Origin: Podospora comata
Taxonomy: Eukaryota; Ascomycota; Sordariomycetes; Sordariales; Podosporaceae
Assembly (NCBI GenBank): GCA_017354895.1
Contig: CP071495.1
Span: 2,401,001 to 2,465,000 of the forward strand
Reading direction: 5' to 3'
Length of the DNA stretch: 64,000 nt
This document shows, piece after piece, positions 24,101 to 35,712 of the stretch (positions are counted from its first letter, which is position 1; every line of letters begins with the position of its first letter). A program made the translations under genes and the position numbers. Under the pieces are notes generated by a model. That model saw nothing but the letters and a program-made list of their open reading frames with translations, did not search any database and was not told where the DNA came from.

Positions 24101-27100
24101 CATGAGGAGGTATTGCTGGAACTTAGCAGACCCCTTGCCAAGGTAGCAAATGAAGACATCGCCAGGAATATCTGACCACCCATCCCCAAACTTCTGGTTA
24201 TTGACTTCTCTGTCAATGCCTGTGACAGAGATACCGCAACTCAGTGCCAAGTCGCGGAGATCCTCCACGATTTTCCTATGCTCATCGGTGCGCTGCGTAA
24301 AACGGTAGGTATTGTGTGACTTCACATAGCAGCCATCAGAATCGATGAGGCCAGCGATGACAGCCAGCCGAGTAGCCTCATCCGCAGTCTTGTAGCAGTC
24401 GGGGATACCACCACTCTTGTCACCAAGGAGACCAAGGGAACGGAGGCCATCCTGGATGGGATTCCAGTGATACCCAGGCATCCCCTCCTGACTGGAGATC
24501 CTATATGTGTAAGTATTGTGGTTGGCATAGTGATTAGTCCCCGGAATAGCATCACCAGCCTTCTGCTGGAGGTGCTCGCTGACGTGGAGCGGGCGAGCCC
24601 CGGCTGGCCTGCTGGCGTTGAGCTCCGCAACATGGCTATGAAGCCAGACTTTGACCTCAAGATCGGAGCTGGAGACGATCGGGCCGCCTGTGGACCCATC
24701 ACCAAGCCAGAAGCCCAGGAGCCAGGGGTCGATGGGGACGGACCTCTGGACGTTGGCCGGGTGAGGAGCAAAGGCAAGGGGGGCGCGATAAAGCTTCAGG
24801 TGATTCTTCTTGACCTGCTTGCTGCACAGCCCCTCGTACCGAGTCACGGTCATCCTGAAGTCATCACCATCTCTGACAATATAAGGGTCAACGAGATGAT
24901 GGTGTTCACTCCTCAGCAAGTCATATACCAAGCGACCTTGCTGCTCGGTAGGGAAACGACGACAGATTCTCCGGACACCACCGCATTGGCACCCATTATT
25001 CAGCCCACTTCTCAATTTGGCGAAGCGATCGAGTGTAGCTGACGGGAGTGACATGAGTGATGACTCGCCCAGGGTTGACATAGCGTCTGATGATGCAGCA
25101 TCTGCTTCATGCAATACTGGCATCCTCGAAGGCTGTCCATTGCTGTCTCCAGTAAGCGCCGATTGACTACGGCTGAAGGGGCGATGCCCAAGGGGAATTG
25201 GTGATGAGCCCCCATTCGAGTTGTTCCCTGCGTGTCCAAGGGACGAGTTTGATCTGGACGTATACTGGGAAGAACCAAGACGGTAAGATCCTCCATATGT
25301 CGAGGACGGGAGCTCAATGTCGCGGAACTGTTGTCCTATCTCAGGTCCGAGGTCCACCAGCTCGACATCATCTACCTCTAAATCTTCCATGGGAGCGTCT
25401 GATGGTATGCTGTCCAAATATTCTTGCACAGCACTATGCAGTGCCTCTCTAACCAGGCCAGGCTCATTCTTAAGCTCCTGGTTAGCAATTTGGCGCAGAA
25501 AGGCGTCAAACTCAGGGGGGTTGTCGTCGTGGCCGGCTGCGTGAAAATGTGCTTCCACACGACTGTCGACATAGCTATGGACCTCCTCTTCAGTCGGGGT
25601 ATGGTCCTGACTATCGATAAGGTCACGGTAGAGGAAATGAGCAGCCTGATCCCACCTCAGACTGCACGACTCTCTCTCAAGACCGGAACGGTCACAGCGT
25701 GTCAACCAGTAAACCTGCCAGTCGACCTTGTCCCCATTCTGGGAGCAGACAAGGGAGGGGGCAGTGCCATATGTCCGCAGGGGGAGGATGTGATCAGGAG
25801 TGCACTTGAAGCTTTTCTTCTCACGAGAATCAAACTCCTTGTAGTGTATCTCCTTCATAGGGCCCCTCGTGACCTCATCCACGGCGAGGACCAGGACCGG
25901 GAGGTGGTTGTCGTCGAGGAGGGTGTCGCCGACATTGATCTCGGCAATCGTCGTGACGCCGGCGAGGGTGCGGACAGTGGTGGAGGGATGTAAACACTTT
26001 CTCATCTTCACGCGCTCAGTTAGCTTGTATTCAACAAGAAATCATCATGGGATGGTGGGCGGTGGATGAAGTGAGGCATCCAAAAGACAGTGACAGGCGT
26101 CCAAAAGACACCTGAAGGCATATTTGGATGTGAAGAAGGCCTATTTTCAATTCAAACAAGCCTTCTTCAAATCCAACCACGCCTCTCTGCATCATTCGCA
26201 CGCCTGAATCCATCCGGGCCAGGTGTGAAGGGGTAACAAAAATATCAAAAAGTGATCAACTTACCATGATGCAACCCATCGCAATCAAGGGGGTGGTAGC
26301 GAAACCCCATTCCTCGGCACCAAGCAAGCAAGCAAGGGCGACATCGCGACCAGTGCGGAGCTGACCATCAGTCTGGACAACAACACGGCCGCGGAGATCG
26401 TTCAAGACCAAAGTCTGATGAGTCTCGGCAAGACCCAACTCCCAAGGGAGACCGGCATACTTGATACCAGTCCAGCGCGAAGCACCGGTACCACCATCGT
26501 GACCAGAGATCAAGATGTGATCAGCCTTGGCCTTGGCGACACCAGAGGCAACAATACCAACACCAGTCTCGGACACAAGCTTCACTGACACACGCGAGCG
26601 AGGGCTCGAGCACTTGAGGTCGTAAATGAGCTGCTTCAAATCCTCGATCGAGTAAATATCGTGATGAGGAGGAGGCGAGATCAAACCGACACCAGGGGTC
26701 GAGTGACGAGTGCGGGCAATGGACTTGGAGACCTTGTGGCCGGGCAGCTCACCACCCTCACCGGGCTTGGCACCCTGGGCCATCTTGATCTGAAGCTCAT
26801 CAGAGTCGGCAAGGTAGGCGGACGTGACACCGAAACGGCCAGAGGCAACCTGCTTGATGGCAGAGCGCATGGTATCGCCGTTGGGCATGACCTGCGAGCG
26901 CTCAGGGTCCTCACCACCTTCACCGGTGTTGGACTTGCCACCAAGTCTGTTCATGGCCACAGCGAGAGTGGAGTGAGACTCCATGGAAATAGAACCATAA
27001 GACATGGCACCAGTGCAGAAGCGGCGCACGATCTCCGTCCAGGGCTCAACCTGCTCGATGGGGATGGGAGTGGTCTCCTCAAACTTGAAGTCGAGCATGC

Positions 27101-29998
27101 CACGGAGCGTGCAGGCCTTGATCTGCTCATACTCGGAGCGGGAGTAGGCCTCGTACGACTTGTCGTTCTTGGTGCGAACGGCGTCCTGGATGTTGGCAAT
27201 CGACGTGGGGTCGTTGATGTGAGCTTCACCACCATCACGCCAGTGGTACTCGCCAGACTCGGGAAGGCCAGCAACACCAACAGTGTAGCGCGAGGGGAAA
27301 CCACGCTCGTGGAGGCGGAAAGCGTCCTCAGCAATGAGCTCGAAAGTGATACCCTTGATGCGGGAGGCAGTGCCGCGGAAGCAGCGGTCGACAACGCTGT
27401 CGTCAACACCGAGAGCCTCGAAGATCTGAGCACCCTTGTAACTGGCGAGGGTAGAAATACCCATCTTGCTCATGACCTTCAAGATACCACCATCAACAGA
27501 GTGCTTGTAGTTGTGGATCAGCTGCTCGTCGGTGAGCTTCTTCTTGATGAGCTTCTCCTTGTTGAGCTTGAGGATGCACTCCATCGCAAGGTAGGGGTTG
27601 ATGGCATCCACACCGTACCCGAGAAGCACACACATATGGTGAACCTCACGAGCTTCGGCAGTCTCAACGACGAGAGCAGCCATGGAACGCCACTTGTTGG
27701 CAACAAGATGATGGTGAACCATACCAGAAGCCAACAGGGCAGAGACAGCAACGCGATCCTTGGATGTGTTGCGGTCAGTCAGGACAATGATGCGATCGCG
27801 AGCCTCGATGGCGGCAGTGGCCTCCTTGCAGATGTAGTCAAGGTGGTTGATGTAGCCCTGGACACCCTCGGTCTTGGGGAAGGTGATGTCAATGGTCTTG
27901 ACGGTCCACTCGGGGTAGAGCTTGGACATGTTGTTCAAGGCATTGAACTCCTCAATGGAAAGGATGGGGCTGGGCAGGAGGAGTCTGCCGCACTGGGAAG
28001 CATCCATCTCCAAAAGGTTGCCCTGAGGTCCGACATAGCACTCTAGAGACATGACGATGGACTCTCTGATGGGATCGATAGGAGGGTTGGTGACCTGAGC
28101 GAACAGCTGACGGAAGTACTCATAGAGCAGCTTGGGGGCTTGAGACAGGCATGCAAGAGGAGCATCGTTACCCATGGAACCGAGAGCCTCCTTCTCGTCA
28201 GAGGCCATCGGAGCGAGCAGCAAGCTGACCTGTTCAAAGGTGTAGCCGAAAGCATGCAGAAGAGGGTCCTCCTGGAGCTTGAAGTCATCAGGCTTGGCGG
28301 CGAGCACAACGCTCTTGTCCTCGCCAACCTTCTCCAAGACATTGGGCATGGTGATCAGGTTCTCATCGAGCCAGGATCTGAAGTCCTGACGGGTGGAAAC
28401 AGCAGCCTTAAGCTCGCTGTCATCGATAATACGACCGGCGTGAGTGTCGACGAGAAGCATGCGGCCAGGCTGCAGACGGCCCTTCTGAATGATTCTTTCG
28501 GGCTCAACGGGGATGGTACCAACTTCGGAAGCGCAGATGATGCGGTCATCATCCATCACGTAGAAGCGGCAAGGGCGAAGACCGTTACGGTCAAGGTTGG
28601 CACCGCAGAAACGACCATCGGCAAAGGTGAAGAGAGCAGGACCGTCCCAGGGCTCCATCTGGCAAGCAGCCCACTCGTAGAATGCGGCCTTCTTGGGGTC
28701 CATGGCACTGTTGCCCTGCCAGGCCTCGGGGACCATGAGCATGACGGCCTCTGGGAGAGAAAGAACACCATTGATGGTGAGGAGCTCCAACACGTTGTCA
28801 AAGGCAGCGGAATCAGAGCCACCATCCTCAACGACCGGGTAGAGGTCCTCGAGCTCATCACCGAAAATGTCAGACTGCATGACACCCTCACGAGCGCGCA
28901 TCCAGTTCTTGTTACCACGGAGAGTGTTGATTTCACCTGGGGTTAAAGTTAGCATGTGATGTCGGTCTTGCAAATCCAGCCTACTGCTTACCGTTGTGAG
29001 CGGCCCATCTCAGGGGCTGAGCACGGTCCCAAGATGGGAAGGTGTTGGTAGAGAAACGCGAGTGTACCAAGGCAAAGTGCGCCTCATAATCAGCATTCAC
29101 CAAATCGTGGTAGTATTGGTAGACTTGTACTGGAGCCAACTGTCCCTTGTAAACAATGTTCTTGTTCGACAGAGAGCAGATGTAGAACCAGTTCTGAAGC
29201 CCGACGGTGCGGGTGGCACGCTTCCGGAGGACATAGAGTTGTCTCTCGAACAGCCTGTCATCGAACTTGTCTGCGTCCGTAATCTCAGGAGCATCCCCAG
29301 AGCCATAGGCAGACTGGAGAACCACAAAGGGCTGCAGAATGGTAGGCTCGCGAGAAGCAGCAGCCGGACCAAGGAGAGTGGAGTCCACGGGAAGCTCTCG
29401 CCACCCGAGGACTCTCAAGCCCAAGGACTCGGCAATATCTTCCAACTGCCGCTTGGACTCTTGCAGGGTCTCTGGATCAGGCTTGAAGAACAGATTGCCC
29501 ACAGCGTACTGTCCCAATGGAGGAAGCTTGATGCCCTCCTCACGCTCAAAGTTCTTGACAAAGAACTTGTGGGGAATGGATGTCATGACACCAGCACCAT
29601 CACCATCTCGCGCATCAGATCCCACGGCACCACGATGGGTCATGTTGCATAGAAGGTTTCGCGCTGTCAAGGTTAGTTATTGATTCGACATGACCGCTGT
29701 CAGGAGAACTCACCATCGCTGACGATTTTGTGGCTAGCCTTGCCCTTGATGTGGCAAGCAAAGCCCACACCGCACGCATCTTTCTCGAGTGAGGGATCAT
29801 ACAACCCCCTGGAGGTAAAGTGTTAACAAAGCAAAGTATTCAGCCGAACTAAGGGGACACATACTGCTTCACCGGAAGAGCACCAGCCCACGAGTCGTTG
29901 TTTTCTGTCTGGTATTCATAGGGCTGGTAGTTGTATTGCTCAGACTCTAGGTGAGTCTGTCGATCATCAAATTCTGGGGTCAGCTTGATCTCGCCCAT
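21122..29998 (-). CDS. GLT1: NADH-dependent glutamate synthase (fused GOGAT) containing an intein
   Basis: Six exons on the minus strand: 29998..29865, 29808..29714, 29663..28992, 28936..26265, 26005..23945, 23893..21122; the joined frame is 2801 codons, of which 681 are an intein, leaving a 2120-residue enzyme (yeast Glt1 is about 2145). It makes two glutamates from glutamine and 2-oxoglutarate with NADH. Order: short propeptide, type-2 glutaminase domain starting at Cys57 ([11 protein letters not shown]), FMN-binding synthase domain ([16 protein letters not shown]), [3Fe-4S] cysteines 1189, 1195 and 1200 (mature numbering), GXGXG beta-helix, then the small-subunit part with [19 protein letters not shown] cysteines and two nucleotide sites ([22 protein letters not shown]). 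All introns have GT..AG ends and family-consistent joins. Protein function depends on intein removal. A GATA-motif cluster lies upstream. Confidence 0.95.
23954..25996 (-). mobile_element. GLT1 intein with LAGLIDADG homing endonuclease domain
   Basis: 681 codons in frame inside glutamate synthase, from Cys1 ([13 protein letters not shown]) to the terminal HN at residues 680-681, followed by extein Cys+1. Splicing blocks: A, CLHPST..INVGD; B, T66-P-D-H69 within [32 protein letters not shown]. All class-1 splicing residues are present. Two dodecapeptide motifs, LLGFWLGDG (426-434) and AGLIDSDG (548-555), keep the metal-binding aspartates D433 and D554, and the linker [17 protein letters not shown] resembles other fungal inteins, so both splicing and endonuclease functions look intact. 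Residues ~196-325 are Ser/Gly/Asn-rich, probably a flexible insertion. Fungal GLT1 inteins are known as a class (established knowledge); whether this insertion site and the spacer match them needs comparison. The boundaries follow from the uninterrupted enzyme sequence ...GCIMMRK | CHLNTCPVG. Confidence 0.95.
26074..26110. repeat. Tandem 16-nt direct repeat inside GLT1 intron 4
   Basis: aggcRtccaaaagaca occurs at 26074-26089 and 26095-26110 with one mismatch, a 21-nt period. Confidence 0.85.
26124..26176. repeat. 17-bp inverted repeat (hairpin) inside GLT1 intron 4
   Basis: The arms at 26124-26140 and 26160-26176 are reverse complements at 16 of 17 positions, separated by a 19-nt AT-rich loop. 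In the pre-mRNA this would be a stable stem in the middle of the intron. Confidence 0.88.
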
Positions 29999-30070
29999 GC
30001 TAGGCAAGCTGCTGCTTGTCAAGACGCGAAGGAGTGTCGCTTGTCTGACGTGACCTGGCCAACGGGCGGG

Positions 30071-30205
30071 GTATCAAAAAGCAGCTTGATAACTGCGGAT
30101 GATGGAAGGATCTACAGGATACGAGATATGATTAGCTCCAAGACTATACGAAGTGATTCTTTGATCCAAGGTGTTAGTCAAAGACAAGATAGTGAGTGAG
30201 GTATC
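30071..30205. promoter_or_regulatory. Cluster of GATA core motifs upstream of GLT1
   Basis: Six GATA/TATC cores (about 30071, 30088, 30118, 30125, 30188, 30202) fall within 135 bp, 73-208 bp upstream of the GLT1 start codon; roughly one would be expected by chance. NIT2/AreA-type GATA factors control nitrogen genes in filamentous fungi, so nitrogen regulation is a reasonable inference but not shown. Confidence 0.35.
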
Positions 30206-31572
30206 CTCGAAGTCCGGCGCTGTGAGTGAAATCTGACAGATGGGTGGTGGGAAACTGTTTAAAGTTCGAGGGAGAGGACCAATGGTCCAGTGTGGATGTG
30301 CGGGTTACGCCAGGTCGCCGCGAGACAGGTGAAAAGCCCTGAAGGCAGTCACGGAACTCAATTGAGGGCTTTGTGGCCCAAAGCTTGAGCTGCCAGCTAC
30401 GTCCCGTATCCGAACGCTGTGTGTAGCCACCAGACAGGACCATCACCCCACTCAGAGCCGGTCAACCACAGCCAGAATGCTGAATAGTTGTTATCAGAGG
30501 CAGAAGGGTGGCCGACAAGTGCCCAGCGTGGGATCGTCCCAAGTATTGGGGGACGGGTCTAGAATGTCTCGAGGCATCGGATATTGGCGTGGCATGATGC
30601 ATGCTCCTTGATAGGCAGCTCTCCTGAGCAATAGCTCCCAAGACTTGTGATGCAATCTGGACCATCCAAAGAACGGTAGAACCCCAACCGGCGCGGGATG
30701 ACGACAGGCGTGTAGCACCCAGAGGCCTTATCGTGTGTCCATGCGGCTATATTCCCGCAGCTCTGATAGGAGCACCCATCCTATCATCGATAGGCGAGAA
30801 GCGAAGCCTTTCATGACGCCTGCCTGTCCTTGCCGACATGTACCAAGCACCAAACGGCGTCGGCGCGTCGTAACGCAATATGGAGGCGGGGTGGGAGGGG
30901 CGGGGGGGCCAAGACCGGGATTGGGAGTGTGAGAGCGGGGGAGGGTGTGTGTGTTCCCCCACCACTAGCACCACCACCCCCTCCATTCCGCATCCACAGG
31001 CGAAATCCACCATGTCATATCCACACTTCGGAGCACAAGCAGAGACGCCCGCGTTCGCCCGTGTTCGCCCGGTGCCTGCCGCGCAAATATGAATGGCAGG
31101 CGAGGAGTTGCTTGTTTCTTGGGAGGAGGGGTTTCGGCTTCGTTGTGGGATAAATTGGATGCGCCGGAGTGGTTATCGGGGCCCCGCAGTTGGGTGGACA
31201 TGCTGAGTTTCGACGTCATCCAGAGATAGAGCTTCGGAAGATCCCTTGGCGGCGCCCGAGACCTTGGTGGGCATGGAGCGGGGTGTTGATGTTTGTCGCA
31301 TGCTGGCCAGATTGTCCATTGCCTTCGATCAAAGGCTGTCGTAGTTCTCACGAGGTGGCCGAGCTCTCGAGATACCTCGAAACATATCTTGTCTTTCATC
31401 ACATCGTGTCTGGGGCTGGGTGTTGCGAGGGGGGTGGGAAGGGTTGCCGATCCGAAGAGAACTTACCGTTAGAACTAGCTACACACTCCAAGAGAGAGTG
31501 CTGTTGCTTCACGGGTCGAGGTGGGACTCGAGGTCGAGTGGTGGTTGTTTGGAGGGGGAAGTGCGGAATCGT

Positions 31573-31616
31573 GAAAGAAAGAGGGAGGAGGAGGAAGAGG
31601 AGGAGGAGAGAGAAGG
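31573..31616 (+). repeat. Polypurine (GGA-rich) tract
   Basis: A 44-nt run of only G and A on the plus strand, largely GGA/GAG triplets, within the 5.7-kb gene-free interval. Confidence 0.85.
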
Positions 31617-34600
31617 TGGTCGTGGAGGGGCGGCAAGCCTGCTTTTATGAAGAGAGCTCGGAGACGGCCGATGGCAGCAAGCTATCCGTTCTGGCCAAGG
31701 ATGCTGCCCAGGAGCTTTGCGTGTTGGATCTGGGGTTCTCGTTTCTCAATTGAGGCAGAACAACCGGAGCGGAGAGCAGACGTAGCCAAGACAACCTGGA
31801 TACAAGGGGGAAGATGGATGGTGGAAAGTGACCCGAGTGCTAAAGGCAATGACATGTGGCTGCTGGTGTTGAAGGTGTGTTGCTGCGAAGGGTGAGTGGG
31901 GGGAGGTGGGGAGACACCTTCCACCTGGTCGCTTATTCGTGGGTGGGCTATTCATCCAGTGCACTCCATCTGCTACCAGCTACCTCCCACATGCTACAAT
32001 GTTGAGTGGCATTCATAGCTCACCATCTATCTCCTCTCCCGCACGTTGCTACGGCTTGTGTAAAAAGCGCGCACGCATTTGAAGCTGTCTGACGGTGTCA
32101 CCGCATGGAAGAACTGTCCGTTGCCCTGGTCCGGTGGCTTGTCATCGTCCTATTCATGTCGAATCAGAATCACTGGACACCAGCAATGTGAAGTGTTTGG
32201 TGTGAGTATTTCCGCGGCCACAGTAACTCTATACACTTGTAAAATAAATCCAGTAATTCCATCCGAACAGTTTCAGGCGTAATACCTAGGAGTAGGACAC
32301 ATCAAGACGGGCCGACCTCCTTCTCGGCGTACTGGAGAAAGTGATGATAAAAGAACACGAGCCTGAAGATTCCGGTCAGCATGTTCTCCGCTTCCGGCTG
32401 CCAAGCATAACAGATATTTATTGAGAGATGATATTGCCAGCGAATCTGGGAGGTTGAGTGAAATCACTTGTGTAAAAGTGTTTTGCCATGGAAACACAGG
32501 CCTGATGCCCGGTTGGAGGCGTTGGTAGGTGTTCTTCATGAACACAGCGGGTTGTGCACCCCACACCATGGCTACATCTTGCAGAACCAATAATGGACTA
32601 GCGCAAGATCCACTGGCATCGCCTGCATGCGAAGCATCCACAGCATGCTTCAGCATCCCACCATCCCTGTCCGGCGACAGGGTTCAAAAAAGTTGGGCCG
32701 TCCAGTCCCGCAACATTCTCACCAATCAGATAACACCGTTTTCAAAGACGACCGGCCGATGTCGCCAGCTCAAGCGCCAAACCCAGGGCACCAGGGAAAG
32801 CGTGCGGAGGAACGTCTCTGGGGTCCCTGTCAGCCGGTATCGTTCAACATGTCCGAAAACACCAGACAGCAATCACGGCGATCCGCTTGAATAGACATGG
32901 AAATAATAGAGAAAATCGCTGACACATGATACCAGCTAGCCAGATCAACATGGGGATCCCACCACGTGCCGCGAATAGGTAGTGTGGTGTAGGCATCTTC
33001 CTCTCACCTCATAAACTCCCACTCTGTATGTCTTCCTCGAGAATGACGACTACCTAGGGAAAGCCACACGCTCATCATCGCCCCCTACACCATGCCGGAG
33101 GTTTGGACCCGTCTTGGCCCAATCTAGGGAGCTGGTCAGAAGAGGACAGAATGCTCGATTGGCGACGGATTGGCCAATGGAAGATGAATGAAAATTCATC
33201 CAAGCTCACGACTGGACGGCACTGCACTGCAACAGAAACCAAAAATGGCGAGAGAAAAAAAAGGACCGCATCCCATCTGCCTGCCGCACGAGAGGGTGAA
33301 CTGAGTTTCGGCACATCTGCATGCAGCTTTCTCACTGTGACCTCACCAAGTCCAACGAGTCGTGGAGAAGGCTGCTGTAAAAAGATTATCACAGAAAAGG
33401 CAGACTCTCAACCAATCACAACACACCAAGACCAGCCTCAACGTTCCTTATCTCGAACGAAGGGGTGGCCCCCGCAGCCCGATCGCCTTACGCACAGACG
33501 TCACTGGTCTTTAAGACTTGGCCGGCTCCCCCTCCTCTACCACCACCACCCCATCTCATCCAGCGAAAGGCCTGTGTTTTAAGCATATAAAGTGTGGTAG
33601 CTACTCACCCTACCTTGTCATCCTGAGATCACCGATGGTCGGCCGTATCGCCGCGGGTGGAAACAGTCCCATCAGGACGGAATCTCTCGTCCACCTTCAC
33701 CACACCCTCTGGCACCCGCATCATCTGAAGTTGGGAAAACGGTTTTCAGACCACGCGACAGCATGCCGCGGTGGAACGTTGCATATGTTTGGCTGTCTTC
33801 TGCTGTGTTTCCCGTCTCAGCCAGAGCCGCAGGGCCGTATTTGGGGCAGAGGGTGATCCTGGCGACCTGAGACTCTTCCCGCAACGATGAACCCAAATTC
33901 CCCTCAAGGCGGGGTAGAGAGACGCGCAGTGGAACCCTGGCTTGGGCAAGGAGATGGGAGGCAAGGCTCCACTTCGTGGGGGGCGTTGCTGGAGGGTGAC
34001 TGTATGAATAGACAGCAGCCATTCATCAGCAGCATGTTTGAGAGCCAAACATCTGATCTGCGTGCTTGTTCATGCCCGGAATCGCTCCACCGGAGTTGGG
34101 AGTCATCATGCTCTCTCCTTCTGGCTTCTGAGCTGTCGCCCGTTCCGCTGGCCGAGATCGGCGGGTTCCCGGTCTTTGATGGACCTTGCCATCTAGACCG
34201 CCCGTTCAGCTATCGCCCGAGAATACCCTTGACAAGGCTGCAAGGCCAGCTGTATGTGCCTTATTCCCAGCAGCTTTCCGGCCAGTCATGTTTAACAAGA
34301 CGTAAAGAATATTCTTTTTCCCTCTGTTCAACTGGTCACGGCAAACATTGAGCACACGACCGGCTACGCGGCTCCCTCATGTCTCCCCACGCGCAGTCTT
34401 CCCCCTTTTGCCATTGCTATTCCGAGAAATTCCGAAGGGTGAGCTCGTTAGCGTGGCAGGCGAGAATTGGCTGCATGTTCATTTACAGCGGCGCTCAGCG
34501 GGTGGCCTTCCATGCAGGTAGGGAAAGGCCCGCAAGGAGGCAATACTGAAGCATTCAGACGGAATTCAAGCTCTTGTGCAGGAGGTCAGCTTGCCATTAT

Positions 34601-35712
34601 TACCTCACAAAAACTACGGTTTCCTGTGGGACCCTCGGGACGAAATGCCCCTGGATTTTCGTCGAGGTCACGGATCCGAAGGGATGGGTAATTCAAATCG
34701 AGTGATCCAGGTCGCACAATCTGATAATGATAACCCAACTTGTGTTGCCGTGGTCGGGAGCTTATTTGGTAAGACGTCTTTGTCTGCCATACCGGTACTC
34801 AATAACTACCAGTCGGCTTCACCCACAATGACAGTTGTCTCGGCTGGTCCCGGAGAACACGGGACACAAGCTCGACCGACTCTTTCAGTTCACGGCAGGT
34901 TGAGTCGGATGCTATGAGTGTGGCGGGGCTTGTCTTGTCCACCACCACCGGGCTTGGTTGCTTTCACGAGGGTTTCCACACATGAGCTTACCCCTCGGTC
35001 TTGGTTTTGAGACGGGTACCAATGCTCCGACGAGCGACAGAGAGAACCCGTTTTCGTGCCGTTTACCGTTGGCAAGGAGCTTTCCTTAGGCAGTTATGTT
35101 TTGAAATGTCTTGAAACCCGAGGCCCAGACCACAGGTGGACGGCATCCAAACAGCACCGAGGCATTACCACTCTTGGTTCTCCCGGTGGCGAACAAAGAA
35201 ATAAGGGCACCTATGGAGGGGTAGCCGCCAACAACCCCTCTGTACTTTTCGTCCTGAAAGATGGCTGAATCTTAGGGTTGACCTCAGGGACCCACGGGGA
35301 GTTAAAAAGCCAAGTTTCCCAGTGCGGGTGTGGACTGTGCGACCCCTGGCCCTTGGGAGCACAGATCATATCATGTCGCCGCATCGTGGGGTAAGTATCT
35401 TGTATACAGTATCAATACAGCTTGGATGGCAGAAGATGGCACTGTGGAATAAACAATTTGTCGTCATTCGTCCAGAGAGGTCGCGACTTTTGAAGCGCGA
35501 CAGCTCAAAGTCAACATTCATTGTCGCAACGACGAAACTTGCAGTCACGGTTCAACAGTCACAACCAATGTTGTGATATCACTTGGGACGACTGATTTTT
35601 AAATTGATCATAGTAGAAGAGATCCCCAACTACTTCAGCTACCAACCAGAAATGAGGTGCAAAGGGTCGACGTTGCAATCAATCCATAACTGATAGCGAA
35701 CTGTCCGCAACC

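Larger units (their letters stand above)
26006..26264 (-). other. GLT1 intron 4, unusually long (259 nt), next to the intein exon
   Basis: GTAAGT donor at 26264, GCTAAC branch site and GTGAAG acceptor ending at 26006. Phase 0, between GCIM and MRK. The other four GLT1 introns are 49-56 nt. It contains the hairpin and direct repeats listed separately. Confidence 0.88.
29999..35712. other. Gene-free interval of about 5.7 kb
   Basis: Lies between the start of GLT1 (-) and the start of APC15 (+), so it holds both promoters. Many ORFs of 60-194 codons occur on both strands but none shows a recognisable motif, consistent codon bias or a credible exon structure. Base composition looks like the rest of the window, without the AT-richness of RIP-mutated repeats, and no terminal repeats were seen. 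A purine tract is listed separately. A lineage-specific gene or non-coding RNA cannot be excluded. Confidence 0.5.

Noticed and set aside
25981-26011. Stand-alone LAGLIDADG gene starting just upstream of the intein
   Set aside because: The frame begins with an intein Cys1 block and ends in His-Asn-Cys, and both sides continue into glutamate synthase exons; it is an intein, not a free-standing gene.
31169-31753. 194-codon open frame in the gene-free interval
   Set aside because: Ends in an Arg/Lys run coded by a simple purine repeat and has no recognisable domain.
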